Part shown: one piece after another, positions 58,983-64,000 of the stretch
Layout of the letters: each line of letters begins with the position of its first letter
How positions within the stretch are numbered: position 1 is the first letter of the stretch
Source of the DNA: Parafilimonas terrae
GTDB taxonomy: Bacteria > Bacteroidota > Bacteroidia > Chitinophagales > Chitinophagaceae
Direction of reading: 5' to 3'
DNA: 64,000 nucleotides
Assembly: GCF_900115755.1 (NCBI RefSeq)
Contig: NZ_FOXQ01000002.1
Span: 248,001 to 312,000, forward strand
Made by a program: the position numbers and the translations under genes
Notes under the pieces: model-generated
Seen by the model: the letters and a program-made list of their open reading frames with translations, nothing else
Told to the model about the DNA's origin: nothing
The model's database searches: none

Positions 58983-60507
58983 TTGACACCTTTCCTCCAT
59001 ACGATAAACGGGTGATCACATATTTAAACTCGCTGCGGTTAAACTGCTGCAAAAAATACTGCACTAACGCTGCAAAGCCCGGGATACTTGTAAGATCAAT
59101 ATCCCATAGCGATTCATTGCTCAAAATTTTTTGTGCAACTGTATCTGCAGAATCATTTTGCCAGTATGAATAAAAAAGCGCTGCATCAGGATCATCTATT
59201 TTATACTTCCTGTTTTGCGACCTGCCGTAATAAACACCGTCAATTATTTCTACCGGTTTGGTGAATAAAATATAGGCGGCAAAGCCTGCTGACATATACG
59301 ATGGCACTTTGCCTGTTTTTTTATAATAGCTTAAAATTAATGGCAGGCAGCGCATTTTGATTTTAGCTGTATAATTCATGCTTATGCTTAGCCATTTGTG
59401 CTCGATATAAGCATTGCAAAAGCGGTCGATAACATTGGCGGCAAAAGACGCGGTGTCTGCACGGGTGATAGTTTCATCAATAATGCAGTCGGCAATTTCT
59501 TCGGTCATTAATTTTTTTATGAAGTTGCAGATAGCTTCTTCCCGCATTGATTCATACACCAGGTCAAAACCTGCGAGGTAAGCCAGTGCGCAACTGAATG
59601 TATGGGTTGCATTCAGCAGGCGCAATTTTAATTCGCGGTATTTATTAATGTCAGGTGTTATAATAACGCTTTTGTCTGTTGTATAAAATGAGAGTATTTC
59701 TTTTGTCCGTTCAGAAGATGATTCAATGGCCCACAAACTGTACGGTTCACTCATTATTGTCAATGTATCTTTATAACCAGCTTTTTGTTCAAAAGCAAGC
59801 TGGTTCTGCTTTTTAAGCGCACCTGGCACAATGCGGTCAACCAGTGAATCGCAAAAATCATTGGCAGTATCAAGCCATTCAACAAATGCCGTATCCAGCT
59901 TATTTATGGCAGCAAGCTGCAAAACAATCTTTTTTAATTTTTTGCCATTGTCCGTTATCAATTCAGTTGGAATAATTACAATCCCGCTTTCGGGGCTGCC
60001 ATTAAAATGCTGAAAGCGTTTGTATAAAAACGCCAGCAACTTGCCCGGGAAAGATTGCGGCGGCGCGGCATTAATATCGTCATCTTCTTTTAATTCAATA
60101 CCTACTTCGGTTGTGTTTGAAATAATGATTTGCATGGCTGCGCTTTCTGCATACTGCATTATTTCATGCCAGCTTTGCTGCGCTGCCAACACTTTGCTGA
60201 TAGCTGCATTAATAATATATTCCTCAATATCTTTTCCGTCAACTATGCCTTTAACGCATTGCGTATATAACCCGTCTTGTTTTGTAAATTCCCCAACATC
60301 TTCACCTGTTGATTTTATAACCACAACGCGGCCGTTAAACACATGTTGCTTATTGGCTTTATCAATATAAAAATCAGGCAGGCCGCGTAATAAAACGCCG
60401 GTGCCAAACTGCAGCACTTTTTCGGGTAAATCAAACACCGCGGCATCGGGCGCATTAAATGTTTCGGGTGTGTGTTTTTCTAATATTAATCTTCTGTTTA
60501 ATTGCAT
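58972..60507 (-). CDS. uxaB: Tagaturonate reductase (altronate oxidoreductase)
   Basis: A 511-residue NAD-dependent enzyme of the mannitol dehydrogenase/long-chain polyol family. The nucleotide-binding part has V-L-Q-F-G-T-G-V-L-L-R-G (31-42) and I-I-I-S-N-T-T-E-V-G, and the catalytic segment K-L-R-L-L-N-A-T-H-T-F carries the family Lys-Asn-His set. It reduces D-tagaturonate to D-altronate, between UxaC and UxaA. It is the first gene of the operon, 364 bases from the divergent lacI-type gene. Kinase and aldolase for 2-keto-3-deoxygluconate are not next to it. Confidence 0.94.
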   Translation of the reverse strand: MQLNRRLILEKHTPETFNAPDAAVFDLPEKVLQFGTGVLLRGLPDFYIDKANKQHVFNGRVVVIKSTGEDVGEFTKQDGLYTQCVKGIVDGKDIEEYIINAAISKVLAAQQSWHEIMQYAESAAMQIIISNTTEVGIELKEDDDINAAPPQSFPGKLLAFLYKRFQHFNGSPESGIVIIPTELITDNGKKLKKIVLQLAAINKLDTAFVEWLDTANDFCDSLVDRIVPGALKKQNQLAFEQKAGYKDTLTIMSEPYSLWAIESSSERTKEILSFYTTDKSVIITPDINKYRELKLRLLNATHTFSCALAYLAGFDLVYESMREEAICNFIKKLMTEEIADCIIDETITRADTASFAANVIDRFCNAYIEHKWLSISMNYTAKIKMRCLPLILSYYKKTGKVPSYMSAGFAAYILFTKPVEIIDGVYYGRSQNRKYKIDDPDAALFYSYWQNDSADTVAQKILSNESLWDIDLTSIPGFAALVQYFLQQFNRSEFKYVITRLSYGGKVSNEA

Positions 60508-60640
60508 AAAAAAAATTTATAAACAACTGCCGGCAGCCAATTGCGGTAGATTTAAGTGATGTGAAAAAGAAGTATCTGCTGAAAGCAATAGTACATACAT
60601 AATTGAATGAAACCATTGAAAAACCTGCCTTTTTCTACGG

Positions 60641-60648
60641 AAACGTTT
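60641..60648. promoter_or_regulatory. AAACGTTT site, putative LacI-family operator
   Basis: A perfect 8-base palindrome in the context GGAAACGTTTTC, 134 bases upstream of the uxaB start and 224 bases upstream of the regulator start. It is the same core as the doubled site before uxaC. Confidence 0.45.
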
Positions 60649-60776
60649 TCTAAAATAGCAGCAGTAACTTATTTAAACCGGGCAGCTCTCAATACATGAT
60701 AAAACCTATAATTTTATACTGTACGCGGCTCTTTTGGGCATTTTAACTGTTTAAGCCCGGAGTTAAATAAGGCTAA

Positions 60777-60784
60777 CAACGTTT
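60777..60784. promoter_or_regulatory. CAACGTTT site, weaker putative LacI-family operator
   Basis: One base off the AAACGTTT core, 88 bases upstream of the regulator gene start, a position suited to autoregulation. Short enough to occur by chance. Confidence 0.25.
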
Positions 60785-60828
60785 ATGCAGGCATGAATTT
60801 TAAAAATGATACTTTAGCTTTATTGGTG

Positions 60829-60848
60829 GCCGGAAACAATAATCCGGC
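60829..60848 (+). other. Leader hairpin before the LacI-type regulator gene
   Basis: GCCGGA, an 8-base loop and TCCGGC form a perfect 6-base-pair stem ending 23 bases before the start codon. It could affect translation of the regulator mRNA; no T-run follows, so it is not a terminator. Confidence 0.35.
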
Positions 60849-60871
60849 AGGGTGGAGAAAATATAAACCGC

Positions 60872-61906
60872 ATGAAATACGAAGCTGCCAAATTAAAGGA
60901 CATATCTAAGGTGCTGGGACTGTCTGTATCAACAATAAGCCGTGCACTTAACGATAGTTATGAGATAAGCGAGAAGACCAAAAAACTGGTGCGGGAATAC
61001 GCGGAGAAAATTAATTACCGCCCTAACCCGGTTGCTGTGAGCCTTCGTGAAAAACGCAGCCGTTCCATTGGTGTGATAATAGCCGAGATAGCAAACAGTT
61101 TTTTTTCGCAGATGATTAATGGCGTTGAATCGGTGGCGCATGCTAAGGGGTATAATGTTATTATAACTCAAAGCCTTGAAAGTTATGAAAGGGAGCTGAG
61201 CAATCTTGAATTTCTGGCATCGCGTTCGGTTGACGGGTGCCTTATTTCCGTATCAACAGAAACAAAAAATTTTGATCATATTACGCGGCTGCACAAAAGA
61301 GGTTTTCCCTTTGTATGTTTCGACAGGATAATTGATGATATAAAAACACATAAGGTTTCAATTGACAATTTCAAAGGCGCTTATGATGCTACTAAAGAAC
61401 TGGTGAAAAGCGGCTTTAAGCGTATTGCCATGCTGGGCAATGCCGAACATTTATCGATAACGCAGGAAAGGCTGAGCGGGTATAAAGCAGCTTTAGCAGA
61501 TGCAGGGCTTGTGTTTGATGAATCGCTGATACGCTATTGCCTGCATGGCGGTATGATATACGGTGAGGTGGAGCAGGCTATGAATGAACTGATGAGCCTG
61601 CGTAAAAAGCCCGATACTTTTTTTGCCGCTTCTGATAAACTCACCACCAATTTTGTTCGTTATTGTAAAGCAAAAAAAATAAGCATACCCAATAAACTCG
61701 GGCTGGTTGGCTTTAGCAATCTTGATCTTACGGATTTGCTTACGCCGGCGCTTTCAGTTATTCGCCAGCCGGCTTTTGAAATGGGTGAGGCTGCTGCTGA
61801 ATTATTGATAAAACTGATTGAAGCCAAGCGCCCGCCTGCTGATTTTGAAAACATGGTTCTGCCGCCGGAATTACTGATACGGGGATCATCGGAGAGAAAG
61901 AAGTGA
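60872..61906 (+). CDS. LacI family transcriptional regulator, probable galacturonate regulon regulator
   Basis: A 344-residue regulator. The N-terminal helix-turn-helix and hinge (L-K-D-I-S-K-V-L-G-L-S-V-S-T-I-S-R-A-L-N, then Y-R-P-N-P-V-A-V-S-L) are standard LacI, followed by a periplasmic-binding-protein-like effector domain (I-G-V-I-I-A-E-I-A-N-S-F-F-S, C-F-D-R-I-I-D, R-I-A-M-L-G-N). It is divergent from uxaB, and AAACGTTT palindromes lie near uxaB and before uxaC, so control of uronate catabolism is likely, with a pathway intermediate as effector (inference). Whether it is a repressor or activator cannot be told. Confidence 0.92.
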   Translation: MKYEAAKLKDISKVLGLSVSTISRALNDSYEISEKTKKLVREYAEKINYRPNPVAVSLREKRSRSIGVIIAEIANSFFSQMINGVESVAHAKGYNVIITQSLESYERELSNLEFLASRSVDGCLISVSTETKNFDHITRLHKRGFPFVCFDRIIDDIKTHKVSIDNFKGAYDATKELVKSGFKRIAMLGNAEHLSITQERLSGYKAALADAGLVFDESLIRYCLHGGMIYGEVEQAMNELMSLRKKPDTFFAASDKLTTNFVRYCKAKKISIPNKLGLVGFSNLDLTDLLTPALSVIRQPAFEMGEAAAELLIKLIEAKRPPADFENMVLPPELLIRGSSERKK

Positions 61907-61930
61907 AGAATGTGAAAGGTGAATCGACAA

Positions 61931-62074
61931 ACGTGAATCGTCAATCGTGAAAGCTTCCAGGTTCCTGTTGTTATTTGTTGAAGCGTTTAATTTTTAAAAT
62001 AATTATTATGATACTAAATACAATTACGAACCTGGAATAATCACAGGCTTATATTCACTATTCACGATTCACGT
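61931..62074. repeat. Nested inverted repeat between the LacI-type gene and the GH105 gene
   Basis: Outer arms ACGTGAATCGT (61931-61941) and ACGATTCACGT (62064-62074) and inner arms CCAGGTTC (61957-61964) and GAACCTGG (62028-62035) enclose an AT-rich centre of about 63 bases. The region lies between two convergent genes. It could be a bidirectional transcription terminator-like structure or a small decayed MITE; GTGAATCGTGAA-type motifs are repeated within each arm. Confidence 0.5.
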
Positions 62075-62077
62075 AAA

Positions 62078-63970
62078 TCATTGTTTTATCAGCCACTTCG
62101 CCAGTTCTTCTGCCGCCTTATAATTCTCAAACTCTTTTGGCAGTTTTCTTCCGTTAGTATATTCATTATATAACCAGGGATCACCCACCGCAAACACAGT
62201 GCCTTTACCATATTTAGCAACGGCCATGATGTTTTTATCTTCTTTTGTAAGCACAGCTTTTGCCGGGGATTGGAGTTGCAGGGTGGATAATTCTTTTATG
62301 TAAATCTTTTTGGTTGATTTAAAAATTGGATTGTTTGCATTAATGTTTATAGCGCCCATTTCAAACTGTGCGCCTGTAACGCGGTTATAGGAACCTTCAT
62401 TAAAATGAATGCCAAATGTGGCAGCGAGATTGTTGAAATGTTCAAACTCTGCATTGCCCGAATCGTTGCCTAATAACAATAATGTGCCGCCCTGTTTTAC
62501 CCAATCGCTGATAAGTTTTATATCATCTGCCTGTATATAGTTTGGATTGGGGTTTTCTTTCGGCGTATCAGGATCAACAATTATATACATGCTGGCTTTG
62601 CTTAAAATGGCAGCCGTAGGTTTTTCAGCAGAAAATGTTGTAGCCACGCCATATTTATTAAACACATGGCCTAACAAAGAATAGCCATTGTTATCATCTT
62701 CATTCCATACATAATGATATTGAATTGTATCATTTGATGCCGCATCATATTTTTTTTCATGGTTGAAATAACCATCTAATAAAACGGTTTTGCCCTTGCC
62801 CAGATTCATTGTTGGTATCATATCCATTTCAGCGCACATTTGTATAAAAGCCCCAACACCTTTTAAATCATCCCGCACCACTTTTTCACGCAGGTAATAT
62901 GCATAACTGCCATCGCGGTAAGGATTGCCGCCAAGCCCGCTTACACTTACCGTTCCATCAAGATGAACCAGCCCGTTTGCATCTTTTACTACAAATTTTT
63001 TAATGATGCCTTTATAACCTTTTTCAGCAGCAGGCAGGTAAGATGATGGGAGATAACCAAGCCTTGTGCCTTTTGCCAAAGCATATACAAACATGCACGA
63101 TGCGGATGCTTCAAAATAATTGCCCTGCCTGTTGGGAAAATTCAAAACATCCCACCATAAACCTGTTTTGTCATCCTGCACTTTTACAACAGCCGCTGCA
63201 AAGCGGTTGAGTATATCCACCAATTCTTTTTTGTGCGGATTATCGTCAGGAAAATATTGCAGCACATCCACCAATGCCATTCCATACCAGCCCATGGCAC
63301 GGCCCCAAAAATTAGGTGATGTACCGGTTTCTTTATTGGCCCATTGCTGTTCTTTCGATTCATCCCAGCCATGATACAACAAACCTGTTTTTGTATCTCT
63401 TGAATGCTTTTCCATAAATATAAACTGGCTGGCTATATCATTAAATGCCGTATCATCCTGCACCCGCTGCGCATACATGGCATAAAACGGTTCGCCCATA
63501 TATAAACCATCAAGCCACATTTGCCAGGGATATACTTTTTTATGCCAGAAACCACCTTCATGCGTACGCGGTTGTTCACGTAACTGTTCTCTTAATAATG
63601 ACGCGGCTTTAAAATATTTTTCCTTACCGGTAACATTATACAACATCAACAAAGCATTGCCATTTTTTATATTATCAATATTGTATTTTTCTTTGTCGTA
63701 TGTTTTTATGGTGCCATCGTCATTTACATAATGGTCAATATTTTTTTGTATGTAATTAAAATAATCTGCGTTGCCCGTGTTTTTCCACAATGCCTCAAGC
63801 CCGCCATATACAACGCCCTGGTCATACGTCCACACACGTGCCAGCGAATCTTTCCATACAGTCATCACGGTTTTTGCCATTGCTTCGCCGTAGGATAAGT
63901 TTTGCTGTGCTTTTGATACGCCTGCAGCGCAGCAAATCATAATTGCGATAAAAGTTTGTTTGTATTTCAT
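62078..63970 (-). CDS. GH105 unsaturated rhamnogalacturonyl/galacturonyl hydrolase with C-terminal DUF4350-like domain
   Basis: A 630-residue secreted protein (signal peptide about 1-21). Residues 25-390 form the GH105 (alpha/alpha)6 barrel: W-T-Y-D-Q-G-V-V-Y-G-G-L, W-Q-M-W-L-D154-G-L-Y-M-G-E with the catalytic aspartate, W-G-R-A-M-G-W-Y-G-M-A-L-V-D-V and the late G-S-Y-A-Y-Y-L. Residues 400-630 are a second, GATase1-like domain (V-L-L-D-G-Y-F-N, L-I-S-D-W-V-K-Q-G-G-T-L-L-L-L-G-N-D) of unknown function. GH105 removes the 4,5-unsaturated uronate left by pectate lyases such as the PL1 here, feeding the UxaC pathway. The gene ends beside the nested inverted repeat; its promoter lies at the window edge. 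Confidence 0.92.
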   Translation of the reverse strand: MKYKQTFIAIMICCAAGVSKAQQNLSYGEAMAKTVMTVWKDSLARVWTYDQGVVYGGLEALWKNTGNADYFNYIQKNIDHYVNDDGTIKTYDKEKYNIDNIKNGNALLMLYNVTGKEKYFKAASLLREQLREQPRTHEGGFWHKKVYPWQMWLDGLYMGEPFYAMYAQRVQDDTAFNDIASQFIFMEKHSRDTKTGLLYHGWDESKEQQWANKETGTSPNFWGRAMGWYGMALVDVLQYFPDDNPHKKELVDILNRFAAAVVKVQDDKTGLWWDVLNFPNRQGNYFEASASCMFVYALAKGTRLGYLPSSYLPAAEKGYKGIIKKFVVKDANGLVHLDGTVSVSGLGGNPYRDGSYAYYLREKVVRDDLKGVGAFIQMCAEMDMIPTMNLGKGKTVLLDGYFNHEKKYDAASNDTIQYHYVWNEDDNNGYSLLGHVFNKYGVATTFSAEKPTAAILSKASMYIIVDPDTPKENPNPNYIQADDIKLISDWVKQGGTLLLLGNDSGNAEFEHFNNLAATFGIHFNEGSYNRVTGAQFEMGAININANNPIFKSTKKIYIKELSTLQLQSPAKAVLTKEDKNIMAVAKYGKGTVFAVGDPWLYNEYTNGRKLPKEFENYKAAEELAKWLIKQ

Positions 63971-64000
63971 TCAACTAATTATTGTTAACCCTATGGGTTT

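Larger units (their letters stand above)
60508..60871. promoter_or_regulatory. Divergent control region between uxaB and the LacI-type regulator gene
   Basis: The longest non-coding gap of the window (364 bases). It holds the AAACGTTT site at 60641-60648, a one-mismatch copy at 60777-60784, a minus-strand TACTATTG box (60586-60593, one base off TAnnTTTG) suited to uxaB, a plus-strand TACTTTAG-like box near 60811-60818 suited to the regulator gene, and a hairpin in the regulator leader. No open frame with coding character was seen. Confidence 0.45.

Overview
The window comes from a Bacteroidota genome, most likely of the Chitinophagaceae type. The reasons are the SusC/SusD pair, lipoprotein and signal-peptide secreted hydrolases in tightly packed operons, near absence of Shine-Dalgarno sequences, TAnnTTTG-like -7 boxes and moderately low GC. 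No rRNA, tRNA, CRISPR array or intact mobile element was seen.

Layout. (1) 2-6389: a partial sugar-binding-protein gene overlapped by two tandem class III CoA-transferase genes, then a lactonase-type amidohydrolase, a Gfo/Idh/MocA oxidoreductase and an AraC regulator. (2) 6581-16340: GH138-like, GH95, a frameshifted GH2-malectin enzyme and a DUF3826 protein. (3) 16499-42597: SusC, SusD, PL1 pectate lyase, a beta-helix protein of unknown activity, GH140, GH43, SGNH esterase, GH143-like, GH142-like, a second DUF3826 protein, a sialidase-like protein, a sodium/solute symporter, a DapA/NanA-family aldolase, an alpha/beta-hydrolase esterase, a secreted xylose-isomerase-like protein and a GH2. (4) 42789-55717: GH141 fused to a mutarotase-like domain, Gfo/Idh/MocA, a second symporter, GH78, GH127 and a LacZ-type GH2. 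(5) 55839-63970: a minus-strand uxaB-uxaA-uxaC operon for galacturonate, a divergent LacI-type regulator, and a GH105 unsaturated-uronyl hydrolase.

Together the enzymes form a set that strongly resembles the rhamnogalacturonan II (RG-II) degradation systems known from Bacteroides thetaiotaomicron: GH95, GH127, GH138, GH140, GH141, GH142, GH143, GH78, GH2, PL1 and a pectin esterase. PL1 plus GH105 would deal with the galacturonan backbone, the GH enzymes with the side chains, SusC/D and two SSS symporters with uptake, and UxaC-UxaB-UxaA with conversion of galacturonate to 2-keto-3-deoxygluconate. A sialidase-like/symporter/NanA-like trio may be a module for the 2-keto-3-deoxy sugar acids (Kdo, Dha) of RG-II. 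Family calls were made by reading motifs, not by searching, so the rarer families (GH138, GH142, GH143) are provisional.

Non-coding points of interest are a 16-bp perfect palindrome made of two abutting AAACGTTT sites before uxaC with a related site near uxaB/lacI, a three-copy dispersed repeat of which one copy supplies the 5' coding end of the GH78 gene, a nested inverted repeat between the LacI gene and the GH105 gene, and a one-base deletion in the GH2-malectin gene.
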